Shown here piece after piece: positions 1 through 5,843 of a DNA stretch of 7,245 nt; within the stretch, counting starts at the first letter, position 1, and each line of letters opens with the position of its first letter. The notes under the pieces were generated by a model, which was not told the DNA's origin, did not search any database, and was given only the letters and a program-made list of their open reading frames with translations. Source of the stretch: an uncultured Pseudomonas sp. (GTDB lineage Bacteria; Pseudomonadota; Gammaproteobacteria; Pseudomonadales; Pseudomonadaceae); assembly GCF_946885885.1 (NCBI RefSeq), contig NZ_CAMPHN010000202.1, positions 1-7,245 on the forward strand, in the 5' to 3' direction. Position numbers and translations under genes: made by a program.

Positions 1-157
1 TCTGCTCGTGGGCAAGCTTCTTGAACAATTCCTGCTGCTCCGGGAACACCTCATGACGAAAGCGCATGAAGCCGGAAACCAGCTGTTGCAACGCCTCCTC
101 GGCGCTCTCGGGGGCAGCGCCTTGAGGGTCGCCATTGGTAACGGATCGAATAGGCAT
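1..157 (-). CDS. Beta-carbonic anhydrase, N-terminal fragment (runs off left edge)
   Basis: The product would interconvert CO2 and bicarbonate in the cytoplasm using an active-site zinc. Only the first 52 codons are present, beginning MPIRSVTNGDPQG and ending GFMRFRHEVFPEQQELFKK followed by LAHEQ. The stretch FMxFxxEVFPxxxELFKKLAxxQ is what precedes the zinc-binding CADSR motif in beta-class (CynT/Can-like) carbonic anhydrases, but the zinc ligands themselves lie outside the window. The start is set by an AGGGAG ribosome binding site about 6 bases upstream of the ATG. The gene is co-directional with the radical SAM gene but separated from it by 133 bp, so it probably has its own promoter, which I could not pick out. 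The call is a family recognition from a short N-terminus and lacks catalytic residues as proof. Confidence 0.72.
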   Translation of the reverse strand, partial: MPIRSVTNGDPQGAAPESAEEALQQLVSGFMRFRHEVFPEQQELFKKLAHEQ

Positions 158-265
158 TGAACGCTCCCTTTTATAAACCGCATGTCTGATGAGCCGCGTG
201 CCTGAACCGCTTGCGACCGAGCCAATACAGGCAGCTTAACGCACCTCGCCCGCCCGTCCAGAGAC

Positions 266-285
266 ACCATTAGCATGCTATTGGT
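266..285. promoter_or_regulatory. 20-bp near-perfect palindrome between the radical SAM gene and carbonic anhydrase gene
   Basis: The sequence ACCATTAGCATGCTATTGGT matches its own reverse complement at 18 of 20 positions; only the fifth base from each end breaks the symmetry. It has no spacer and no T-tract, so it reads more like a dimeric-protein operator than a terminator. It begins 6 bp past the radical SAM stop codon, in a more AT-rich patch, and its centre is about 118 bp upstream of the carbonic anhydrase start. I do not recognise the regulator. It could be chance or a weak 3' hairpin for the radical SAM transcript. Confidence 0.35.
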
Positions 286-290
286 TGCAT

Positions 291-1352
291 TCATAGCAGC
301 GACAGCTGCGCGCCCGGTGGGGCGAAGAGGCTGCAGTCGAGGCCCTCGTATTCCCGATTGTCCAAGCCGAACTTGCGCTTGGCCAGGCGAAAACGTTGGG
401 CCAGCAGCTCGGCGAACTGGCCCTCACCACGCATGCGGCTACCGAAGCGGCTGTCGTAGTTGTTGCCGCCACGGCTCTGGCGGATCAGGCTCATGACATG
501 GGCCGCGCGCTCGGGGAAATGCGCCTGTAGCCACTCTTCGAACAGCTCGGCTATCTCGTGAGGCAGGCGCAGCAGCACATATCCGGCCGAGCGCGCGCCG
601 GCATCGCGGGCGGCTTCGAGCAGGTGCTCCAACTCCATGTCGTTGATCATCGGGATCATCGGCGCGCACATCACGCTGACCGGCACGCCGGCCTCGTGCA
701 GCGTGCGCATGGCGCGCAAACGCGCGGCGGGTGCGGCGGCACGTGGCTCCATGATGCGTTTCAGCTCATCGTCCAGGGTGGTCAGGCTGAACGCCACACT
801 GACCAGGCGCTGGCTGGCCAATTCGCCGAGCAGATCGAGATCGCGCAAAATCAGCGCGCCTTTGGTGATGATGCTTACCGGGTGCTTGTAACGCAGCAGC
901 ACTTCCAGAGCCTGGCGGGTCAGGCGCTGCTCGCGCTCGATCGGCTGGTAGGCATCGGTGTTGATCCCCAGGGCAATCGGCCGCGGCACATAGCCGGGCT
1001 TTTGCAGCTCTTCCTCCAGGCGGCTGGCGAGGTTGGTCTTGGCGATCAACTTGGTTTCGAAATCGATGCCCGGCGACAAATCCCAATAGGCATGGCTGGG
1101 CCGGGCGAAGCAATAGATGCAACCGTGCTCGCAACCCCGATAAGGGTTCACCGAACGGTCGAAGCCGACATCCGGCGACTGGTTGCGGCTGATCACCGTC
1201 TTCGCCGTTTCGCGGCGCACTTCGGTGGCGCGCGAGGGCGGCGTCTCGTCCTGAAACCAGCCATCGTCCTCGGCCACCGAGCGGGTCGGGGCAAAGCGGT
1301 TATGCGGGTTGCTGGCGGTGCCGCGACCGCGCGGCGGGAGAACGACTGACAT
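291..1352 (-). CDS. PA0069-family radical SAM protein, SOS-box controlled
   Basis: A 353-residue cytoplasmic radical SAM enzyme. The 4Fe-4S motif CEHGCIYC sits at residues 74-81 (C74, C78, C81; the CX3CX2C spacing), preceded by NPYRGC. The N-terminus has the PRGRGxxSNPxNRF signature (residues 7-20) and the C-terminus ends LDCSLFAPPGAQLSLL, both typical of the PA0069/Rv2578c group, which is distantly related to spore photoproduct lyase SplB. The substrate is unknown. The reading frame stays open upstream as far as 1784, but the start at 1352 is chosen because family homology begins there, a GGAG ribosome binding site lies 8 bases upstream, and the extension would run through the LexA box and promoter. 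A near-consensus LexA site ends 18 bp before the ATG, so DNA-damage induction is expected. From memory, PA0069 is listed in the P. aeruginosa LexA regulon. A nucleic-acid repair role is inference. Confidence 0.9.
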   Translation of the reverse strand: MSVVLPPRGRGTASNPHNRFAPTRSVAEDDGWFQDETPPSRATEVRRETAKTVISRNQSPDVGFDRSVNPYRGCEHGCIYCFARPSHAYWDLSPGIDFETKLIAKTNLASRLEEELQKPGYVPRPIALGINTDAYQPIEREQRLTRQALEVLLRYKHPVSIITKGALILRDLDLLGELASQRLVSVAFSLTTLDDELKRIMEPRAAAPAARLRAMRTLHEAGVPVSVMCAPMIPMINDMELEHLLEAARDAGARSAGYVLLRLPHEIAELFEEWLQAHFPERAAHVMSLIRQSRGGNNYDSRFGSRMRGEGQFAELLAQRFRLAKRKFGLDNREYEGLDCSLFAPPGAQLSLL

Positions 1353-1370
1353 GGTAGGGCTCCGACAAAA

Positions 1371-1390
1371 TACTGTATGAATGTACAGTT
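1371..1390 (-). promoter_or_regulatory. LexA (SOS) box
   Basis: TACTGTATGAATGTACAGTT contains CTG-N10-CAG at 1373-1388. The 16-mer differs from the CTGTATAAATATACAG consensus at only two central positions. The site ends 18 bp upstream of the radical SAM start and covers the putative -10 element and spacer of its promoter, a position where bound LexA would block RNA polymerase. Control of ydfG in the other direction is unlikely because that gene starts about 220 bp away. Confidence 0.88.
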
Positions 1391-1399
1391 TATTATCAA
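1372..1399 (-). promoter_or_regulatory. Putative sigma-70 promoter of the radical SAM gene
   Basis: Reading the minus strand, a TTGATA -35 element (1394-1399) is followed after 16 bp by a TACAGT -10 element (1372-1377, 4 of 6 matches to TATAAT). Transcription would begin near 1365, giving a leader of roughly a dozen bases that includes the GGAG ribosome binding site. The overlap with the LexA box strengthens the assignment. An alternative pair, TTGGTC with TACATT, overlaps the same stretch and cannot be excluded. Confidence 0.55.
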
Positions 1400-1542
1400 A
1401 TCGACCAAGCCCTGTTCGTCGCCCGCAACGCTTTGGCCCAAACGGACAATGATGCGAGAATGCTGGCGCTCCCGCTGCCGTGCTTGTTTGGTAGCCTTGC
1501 CATCGCATACCTGGCCCGAGGCCGACCCTATCCACCGCCACC

Positions 1543-1572
1543 CGCGAAATCTGGCCAGAAGCGAGATTCGCG
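1543..1572 (+). other. Bulged stem-loop in the ydfG leader region
   Basis: CGCGAAATCT (1543-1552) can pair with AGATTCGCG (1564-1572), leaving one bulged A and an 11-base loop. The structure ends 36 bp upstream of the ydfG start and leaves its ribosome binding site free. No T-tract follows. The rest of the 1400-1608 stretch shows no convincing gene or promoter; a short plus-strand reading frame there has no ribosome binding site and overlaps the LexA box. A functional role is not established. Confidence 0.25.
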
Positions 1573-1608
1573 ATGGGTGCAAGCTTCCCATTGAAACGGA
1601 GTAGTTCG

Positions 1609-2361
1609 ATGAAAACAGTTCTGGTTACCGGCGCATCTTCCGGGTTCGGCGAAGCCATTTGCCGTCGGCTGATCGCCGATGGGCACCAGGTCATCGGTGC
1701 CGCGCGGCGCGCCGAGAAACTCGCCGCGCTGGCCGCCGAATTGGGCGACAAGTTCATTGCGCTGGTGATGGACGTCACCGACAAGGCCTCGATCGATCAG
1801 GCCTTCGAGACGATTTTCCAGCGCTGCGCGCAAATCGACGTGCTGGTCAACAATGCCGGCCTGGCCCTGGGCATCGAACGCGCCCAAGTCGCCAGCGCGG
1901 CCAACTGGGAACGCATGATCGCCACCAACGTCACCGGCCTGAGCCTGGTCACGCACAAGGTATTGCCGCATATGGTCGCCGCCAACAGCGGGCTGATCAT
2001 CAACATGGGCTCGATCGCCGGCACCGTGCCCTACCCCGGCGGCAACGTTTATGGCGCGACCAAGGCCTTCGTCAAACAGTTCAGCCTGAACCTGCGCGCC
2101 GACCTGGCCGGCAGCAAGGTGCGGGTCAGCAATATCGAACCGGGGCTGTGCTCGGGCACCGAGTTCTCCGTGGTGCGCCTGGATGGCGATGCCGAAGCGG
2201 TCGAGGCGCTGTACAAAGACGTCGAGGCGATCCGCCCCGAGGATATCGCCCACACGGTGTCCTGGATCAGCCAGTTGCCCGAGCACATGAACGTCAACTC
2301 GATCGAAATCATGCCGGTGGCGCAGACTTATTCGGCGCTGACGATCACCCGCAACCTGTAA
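1609..2361 (+). CDS. ydfG: YdfG-type NADP-dependent 3-hydroxy acid dehydrogenase (SDR family)
   Basis: A 250-residue classical short-chain dehydrogenase that closely follows E. coli YdfG along its length. The Rossmann motif TGASSGFG is at residues 7-14, NNAG at 81-84, and the catalytic set is N107, S135, Y148 and K152 (YGATK). R33 and R34 after the second beta strand favour NADP(H) over NAD(H). The stretches NNAGLALG, PYPGGNVYGATKAFVKQFSL and IEPGL-SGTEFSVVR are hallmarks of the YdfG branch. Enzymes of this group oxidise L-allo-threonine, L-serine and 3-hydroxyisobutyrate and reduce malonic semialdehyde in the cytoplasm. The start at 1609 is preferred over an in-frame ATG at 1573 because an ACGGAG ribosome binding site lies 7 bases upstream and the protein begins directly with the first beta strand. 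It stands alone and ends at a strong hairpin. The physiological substrate here is not shown by the context. Confidence 0.9.
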   Translation: MKTVLVTGASSGFGEAICRRLIADGHQVIGAARRAEKLAALAAELGDKFIALVMDVTDKASIDQAFETIFQRCAQIDVLVNNAGLALGIERAQVASAANWERMIATNVTGLSLVTHKVLPHMVAANSGLIINMGSIAGTVPYPGGNVYGATKAFVKQFSLNLRADLAGSKVRVSNIEPGLCSGTEFSVVRLDGDAEAVEALYKDVEAIRPEDIAHTVSWISQLPEHMNVNSIEIMPVAQTYSALTITRNL

Positions 2362-2377
2362 CAGTCCGTCAACGCCT

Positions 2378-2402
2378 GGCGCCCGCAGACAGGGCGGGCG
2401 CC
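2378..2402 (+). terminator. GC-rich hairpin after ydfG
   Basis: GGCGCCCGC (2378-2386) pairs perfectly with GCGGGCGCC (2394-2402) around a 7-base loop, 17 bp after the ydfG stop codon. No T-tract follows, so it is not a canonical intrinsic terminator. It may act as a 3'-end stabiliser or pause/Rho-assisted stop, which would fit the change to a separate transcription unit downstream. Confidence 0.55.
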
Positions 2403-2839
2403 GCCCATTGCCGGATCGCTCAACTGCGCGCAATCGAAGCCGGCAAATCGTATGAAAACGCCATCCAGTGCCGCCTATCGCAGCAGTGCCACCGGCCTCG
2501 CGCATTTTCCGACGACCTGCACTCGGCGTTGCGGGCTCTACTGCCGGACGCCGCGAGCCAGCGGCCCAACGCCAACCGGACAGAATACTCGCACAACGAA
2601 ATTAGTCTGCTACTACTAAAGTTGTAGGCGCCAGACAAAGGTAGCCCGTGCCCAGCGATCTGTGTGGCTGGTTGATTGATTCAGGTTCGGATGACCACGG
2701 CTCTAAAGCCAGGCGCGGCGATGCGGTATCAGAATCTCAGACGCCGAAATCGCTCGACCGAACCGACCAGGTAAATCGCCCCGGTTATTCCCGCCATGGA
2801 CGGTCGCGCAGCGCGTCGCCCGAGAGGCGAGGAGGATGT
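2403..2839. other. 437-bp gene-free region upstream of the haem protein/chemoreceptor pair
   Basis: No credible gene was found. Short open frames on both strands (for example 2452-2619 plus, 55 codons) lack ribosome binding sites and recognisable protein features. The stretch holds the NarL-like palindrome at 2610-2627 and, at its end, a 5-bp stem-loop (TCGCC 2816-2820, GGCGA 2826-2830) that abuts the GGAGG ribosome binding site of the haem protein. No convincing sigma-70, sigma-54 or FliA promoter could be assigned, though the promoter of the downstream pair must lie here unless transcription reads through from ydfG. Confidence 0.6.
2610..2627. promoter_or_regulatory. 18-bp imperfect palindrome with NarL-like 7-2-7 geometry
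   Basis: CTACTACTAAAGTTGTAG is self-complementary at 14 of 18 positions. Inside it, TACTACT and the inverted AGTTGTA are separated by two bases. That is the 7-2-7 arrangement of NarL/NarP sites, whose half-site consensus is TACYYMT; the half-sites match at 6 of 7 and 5 of 7 positions. It lies about 213 bp upstream of the haem protein start. A response regulator of the NarL/FixJ/LuxR family is the suggested binder; which one is unknown. Confidence 0.35.
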
Positions 2840-3592
2840 ATGAACGCCGTTCTACGTATCACTGGTCTCGCACTCGTGGCACTGCTCGCCGCACCCGTTT
2901 CGATACCTCAGGCACTCGCCGCCGACGATGTCGAAGCCATCAGCAGCGATCTGACGCTGATCTTCCGCGCGGCACGCAAGATGATTTCCGATAACCAGGA
3001 TCTGATCAACGACCCCAGTAAAGGCGACAAAGGTCTGAGCGCGGCGGCGGTAGTCGAGCAAACCAAAGCCAATTACAAGACGGCTACGGGTAAGGATCTG
3101 GACTTGAGCGACGACGGCAGCCCGGCCGCCAAGGCGCGCATCGCCATGATCGAAGCCGTGCGGGCGACCATGGACGAAGCCCAGCCACTGATCAACGAGC
3201 AGGGCAAAGGCTTCAAGGGCTTCCTCCCGGCGGTGTTCGGTGGACGCGTGGCGAGTAACTTCAGCGCGACCATGGCCGGCACCTTCGCGATCAAGCTGAC
3301 CGCGCCCAAGGCCTACGTGCGTAACCGCGCCAACCGCCCCGACGAGTGGGAGAACAAGGTGATCGAAACCATGTTCAAGCAGCCCGGCTACGAGAAGGGC
3401 AAAGCCTATGCCGAAGCCGTGCCGGTCAAAGGTAAAGCGGCCTATCGCTATATCCTGCCGGAGTACTACGGTGCCTCCTGTCTGGGTTGCCATGGCGACC
3501 CCAAAGGCGAGGTCGATATCACCGGCGGCAAGAAGGAAGGTGCCAAGCTCGATGAGCTCGGCGGTGCTATTTCCTTGATCATCTATCAGTAA
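2840..3592 (+). CDS. Exported single-haem c-type protein, Tll0287-like/DUF3365 domain
   Basis: A 250-residue protein with a Sec signal peptide (hydrophobic core around residues 8-20, predicted cleavage after the ALA at 25-27), so the mature protein should be periplasmic. One c-type haem attachment motif, CLGCH, lies at 214-218, within the C-terminal pattern [21 protein letters not shown] followed by GAISLIIY, which is characteristic of the Tll0287-like (DUF3365) haem domain. These domains occur alone or attached to sensor kinases and chemoreceptors and are thought to sense redox state or small gases. The start is set by GGAGG 4 bases upstream and by the signal peptide; the frame is open further upstream to 2648, but that extension would bury the signal peptide. 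The chemoreceptor gene starts 11 bp after the stop codon, so the two are almost certainly co-transcribed. The ligand or electron partner cannot be read from the sequence. Confidence 0.86.
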   Translation: MNAVLRITGLALVALLAAPVSIPQALAADDVEAISSDLTLIFRAARKMISDNQDLINDPSKGDKGLSAAAVVEQTKANYKTATGKDLDLSDDGSPAAKARIAMIEAVRATMDEAQPLINEQGKGFKGFLPAVFGGRVASNFSATMAGTFAIKLTAPKAYVRNRANRPDEWENKVIETMFKQPGYEKGKAYAEAVPVKGKAAYRYILPEYYGASCLGCHGDPKGEVDITGGKKEGAKLDELGGAISLIIYQ

Positions 3593-3603
3593 AGGCCACC
3601 GGA

Positions 3604-5241
3604 ATGCCTCGTTTAACCGACCTCAGCATCAGCGCCCGCTTGCTGCTGCTATCCGCTGTGGTGGCTGTGCTCCTGGCCGCGATGCTGTTCTATCTGGCCA
3701 ATGTCATAGGCGCCAACAATACCCGTATGGATGAACAGCAGGAGGCGGTGCACCAGCAAGTGGAAGAGCTGAGCCGCTGGCAACTGGCCGACCGCGGACT
3801 GAGCGAATTCGGTGCCATGCGCTTCTGGCTGTACGACCTGCAAGTCAGCTGGCTGAACGACTCGGAAAGCGCCGCCGACGAGGCCCACGAGCGGCTCAAG
3901 GCGGTATTGGCCGAACAGCAGCAAGAGGGCGTGGATGTCGGCCAGACGCCCGCGCAGATCGAGGAATTTCGTAGCAAGATGCTCGCGGCGGTGGATGCCT
4001 ACGTCGACAACAACCGGGTGTTGGGCAACGCCACTGTCGCCGAGGCACGCAAGATCGCCACGAGCATCGACGCCAGCCTGGCGGCGTTGCAGAAACAGCG
4101 CAGCAGCAGCGCCATGCTCAAAGCCGAGGAAATAGCCGCGGCCGCGACTCTGGTACAGGCCGGCAACGGCCGTCTGTTCGCCCTGGCGTGGTGGGTGCTG
4201 GCGGCAGTGGTGGTAATTCTCGGCATTTTCTACCTGCTGCTGGTGCGCTCCATCTCGCGACCGATGCATGACTTGGAGCACGGTATTTCCGAGATCGAGC
4301 GCAGCTCCGATCTGTCCCATCAGCTGCCAGTGCTCAGCGCCGACGAAATCGGTCTGACCGCCAGCGCGATCAATCGCATGCTGGAGAAATTCCGCAGCAT
4401 CATCCTCGAAGTCGAGAGCATCGCCGGGCAAGTGGCGGGTAAAGTCGAGGATACGCGACAAAGCATGATCAGCACCCACAAAGGCATACAGGCGCAACAG
4501 CAGGAGACCGATCAGGTGTCCTGCGCGGTCACCGAGATGAGCCACACCATCCAGGACGTGGCGAAGAACGCCGAGCGCGCCTCGGAAGCCGCGCACCAGG
4601 CCAACCGCAATGCCGATAAGGGCAACGCGGTGGTGGCCGCTAATGTCAGCGCCATGAATGCCCTGGCCCAGGAGGTGCACACGGCGGCCGACGTAGTACG
4701 CCGGGTGGCCCAGGACACCGGGCAGATCGGCCGGGTGGTGGAGGTGATTCAGAGCATTTCCGACCAGACCAACCTGCTCGCGCTGAACGCGGCGATCGAA
4801 GCCGCGCGCGCCGGCGAGGCCGGACGGGGCTTTGCCGTGGTCGCCGACGAGGTGCGCACCCTGGCCCAACGTACGCGCGAATCGACCCAGGAAATCAACG
4901 ACATGATCGAGCGCCTGCAACAGGGCGTCGGCCAAGCCGAGCGGGTTATGGCCGAGGGGGTCGACAAGGCGCAGAACGCGGTCGAGCAGGTGCAATCGGC
5001 CGGCGTGGAGTTGGCCGGGATCAGCCACTCGGTGCATAGCATCGAAGACCTCAACGTGCAGATCGCCAGCGCCGCCGAAGAGCAGAGCACTGTGACCGCC
5101 GGCATCGCCGAAAGCGTGGTGCATATCCGTGATGTCGCCATCACCAATACCGAAACCGCCAATGTGGCGATGTCCGCCTGCAACGAGCTGGAGACCCTGA
5201 CCCAACATATGCAGGCACAGGTCAGGCAGTTCCGCCTTTAA
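3604..5241 (+). CDS. Methyl-accepting chemotaxis protein
   Basis: A 545-residue inner-membrane chemoreceptor. TM1 is at about residues 12-34, a mostly helical periplasmic domain at 35-190, TM2 at about 191-214, a HAMP domain at 215-267, and a long cytoplasmic coiled coil follows. The hairpin tip that contacts CheA and CheW is unmistakable at about 384-423 ([21 protein letters not shown] followed by [17 protein letters not shown]). The periplasmic part, about 155 residues, fits a four-helix-bundle size; it contains the stretch [17 protein letters not shown] and has no CXXCH and no cysteine, so it does not bind c-type haem itself. The C-terminus ends QVRQFRL with no CheR-binding pentapeptide, as in many Pseudomonas receptors. 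The ribosome binding site is weak (AGG about 7 bases upstream), which fits translational coupling to the haem protein gene 11 bp away. A shared sensory role with that protein is inferred from context. Confidence 0.93.
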   Translation: MPRLTDLSISARLLLLSAVVAVLLAAMLFYLANVIGANNTRMDEQQEAVHQQVEELSRWQLADRGLSEFGAMRFWLYDLQVSWLNDSESAADEAHERLKAVLAEQQQEGVDVGQTPAQIEEFRSKMLAAVDAYVDNNRVLGNATVAEARKIATSIDASLAALQKQRSSSAMLKAEEIAAAATLVQAGNGRLFALAWWVLAAVVVILGIFYLLLVRSISRPMHDLEHGISEIERSSDLSHQLPVLSADEIGLTASAINRMLEKFRSIILEVESIAGQVAGKVEDTRQSMISTHKGIQAQQQETDQVSCAVTEMSHTIQDVAKNAERASEAAHQANRNADKGNAVVAANVSAMNALAQEVHTAADVVRRVAQDTGQIGRVVEVIQSISDQTNLLALNAAIEAARAGEAGRGFAVVADEVRTLAQRTRESTQEINDMIERLQQGVGQAERVMAEGVDKAQNAVEQVQSAGVELAGISHSVHSIEDLNVQIASAAEEQSTVTAGIAESVVHIRDVAITNTETANVAMSACNELETLTQHMQAQVRQFRL

Positions 5242-5267
5242 ACCTGCACAGCCTGCTAACCGCCTGC

Positions 5268-5306
5268 CGCTTTGTTGGGCTTCGCTACGCTCAGCGCCAA
5301 CCTACC
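5268..5306. repeat. Degenerate extragenic palindromic repeat, type GTTGGGCTTCGC
   Basis: GTTGGGC (5274-5280) pairs with GC-G-CCAAC (5294-5301) with one bulged G. The core GGGCTTCGCTACGCTCAGC resembles a short hairpin repeat scattered between genes in many Pseudomonas genomes. It begins about 30 bp past the chemoreceptor stop codon and may also serve as its transcript end. The family match is from memory, and the element looks worn. Confidence 0.5.
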
Positions 5307-5328
5307 GTGCATTGGACACTCGATGCTT

Positions 5329-5358
5329 GCTCATCCCCACGCTCCACGTCGGGGGGTG
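5329..5358. repeat. Degenerate extragenic repeat, type CCCACGCTC..CGTGGG
   Basis: CCCCACG (5335-5341) pairs with CGT-C-GGGG (5347-5354) around the loop CTCCA with one bulged C. It resembles a decayed copy of the common Pseudomonas intergenic repeat of the form TTCCCACGCTCTGCGTGGGAA. Recognition is from memory. Confidence 0.4.
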
Positions 5359-5407
5359 CGGGCGGTGACACTCCCCATCGCCTCACGAACCCCACAGCCG
5401 GCAAACC

Positions 5408-5448
5408 GCCCCTGGATTGCGCCGGTGCTTATCCGGGCTACAAGGAGC
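5408..5448. repeat. Degenerate extragenic repeat, type GGATTGCGCC..TTATCC
   Basis: GGAT (5414-5417) and ATCC (5431-5434) flank a GC-rich centre, followed by GGGCTACAAG. This resembles the GGATTACGC...AATCCGCCCTAC hairpin repeats found between Pseudomonas genes. The pairing is short and the copy is imperfect, so the call is tentative. Confidence 0.3.
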
Positions 5449-5510
5449 CGTAGGGTGGATGACGCTTTTTTCATCCACCATCGCAGCTGATGGATGAAAA
5501 AAGCGTCAGC
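5449..5510. repeat. Extragenic repeat, type CGTAGGGTGGATGACGC, in inverted double form
   Basis: The element starts CGTAGGGTGGATGACGC and is followed by an inverted copy of its inner part. TGACGCTTTTTTCATCCA (5460-5477) is repeated in exact reverse complement at 5491-5508. The GTAGGGTGGATGACGC module is a familiar interspersed repeat of pseudomonads. It lies at the junction of the convergent chemoreceptor and yheV-type genes, where it could limit read-through from both sides. Confidence 0.6.
5454..5508. terminator. Mutually exclusive hairpins between convergent genes, possible bidirectional terminator
   Basis: Hairpin A pairs GGTGGATGA (5454-5462) with TCATCCACC (5471-5479), 9 bp around 8 bases. 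Hairpin B pairs 5460-5477 with 5491-5508, a perfect 18 bp around 13 bases. A small hairpin C pairs CCATC (5478-5482) with GATGG (5489-5493). A and B share the bases 5460-5462 and 5471-5477 and so cannot form together. The T and A runs are inside the stem of B rather than after it, so this is not a textbook intrinsic terminator in either direction. Confidence 0.45.
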
Positions 5511-5555
5511 CGCGCGCCCCGATCAACCCTAGGAAATCGCCGATCCCATACAGGT

Positions 5556-5843
5556 TTACTCCGTCGGCTTTTTCAGCTTGGGATTGGGAAAGAACTGCAC
5601 GGCCTGCACCTTGGGGTCGGCGGCCTTGGGTTTCAGGGCGCTGACGTTGACCCGGGTCGGCAGTTCCTTGGGCACCGAGTTGCCCCGCGCATCCAGGGTG
5701 TCGGCGTAGCCGCAGGCCACGCATTCTCGGTGCGGCACGCCGTCTTCGTCCCACATCTGGATCTTGTCCTGTTCGCTGCAGGCGGGGCATACGGCGCCGG
5801 CGATAAAGCGCCGCTTGCTGACATTCACCGGGGCGTCGCTCAT
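5556..5843 (-). CDS. yheV: YheV-type zinc-ribbon protein (DUF2387)
   Basis: A 95-residue protein of the YheV (DUF2387) family. Two CXXC pairs, C19-P-A-C22 and C41-V-A-C44, form a zinc-ribbon knuckle with the typical context FIAGAVCPACxxxDKI and RECVACGYADT. The rest is basic and proline/lysine-rich and ends FFPNPKLKKPTE, consistent with a small cytoplasmic metal-binding protein. The molecular function is unknown. Its ATG overlaps the prlC stop codon in an ATGA arrangement, and a CAGGAGG ribosome binding site lies within the last codons of prlC, so the two are translationally coupled in one operon. The same prlC-then-YheV-type order is, from memory, found in other Pseudomonas (PA0067-PA0066). 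A plus-strand reading frame over the same bases is a shadow. Confidence 0.88.
   Translation of the reverse strand: MSDAPVNVSKRRFIAGAVCPACSEQDKIQMWDEDGVPHRECVACGYADTLDARGNSVPKELPTRVNVSALKPKAADPKVQAVQFFPNPKLKKPTE

Noticed and set aside
170..175. TATAAA on the minus strand as a -10 element for the carbonic anhydrase gene
   Set aside because: No -35 at the right spacing, and transcription would start within or after the ribosome binding site.
558..1349. Long plus-strand open frame of 263 codons opposite the radical SAM gene
   Set aside because: A shadow of the GC-rich minus-strand gene, rich in histidine, glutamine and arginine, with no domain signature. The same applies to the long antisense frames opposite the chemoreceptor, ydfG and prlC.
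1377..1604. Short plus-strand frame of 75 codons between the LexA box and ydfG
   Set aside because: It begins inside the LexA box, has no ribosome binding site and no recognisable protein features.
1353..1784. N-terminal extension of the radical SAM reading frame up to 1784
   Set aside because: The extension would read through the LexA box, the promoter and the start of ydfG on the opposite strand. Family similarity begins at the methionine at 1352, which has a good ribosome binding site.
2452..2619. Possible 55-residue small protein in the gene-free stretch
   Set aside because: No Shine-Dalgarno sequence, a composition typical of random GC-rich DNA, and its stop codon lies in the palindrome at 2610-2627.
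2617..2645. FliA-type promoter beginning TAAAGTTG, attractive for a chemotaxis gene
   Set aside because: The -35 resemblance is good, but the -10 position reads CAAAGGTA rather than GCCGATAA.
2664..2680. Sigma-54-like promoter (TGGCTGG-N4-TTGAT)
   Set aside because: The near-invariant GC at -12 is GA, and the -24 half is only partly matched.
2648..2839. Upstream extension of the haem protein frame from a GTG at 2648
   Set aside because: It would place 64 low-complexity, arginine/serine-rich residues before a clear signal peptide and has no ribosome binding site; GGAGG precedes the ATG at 2840.
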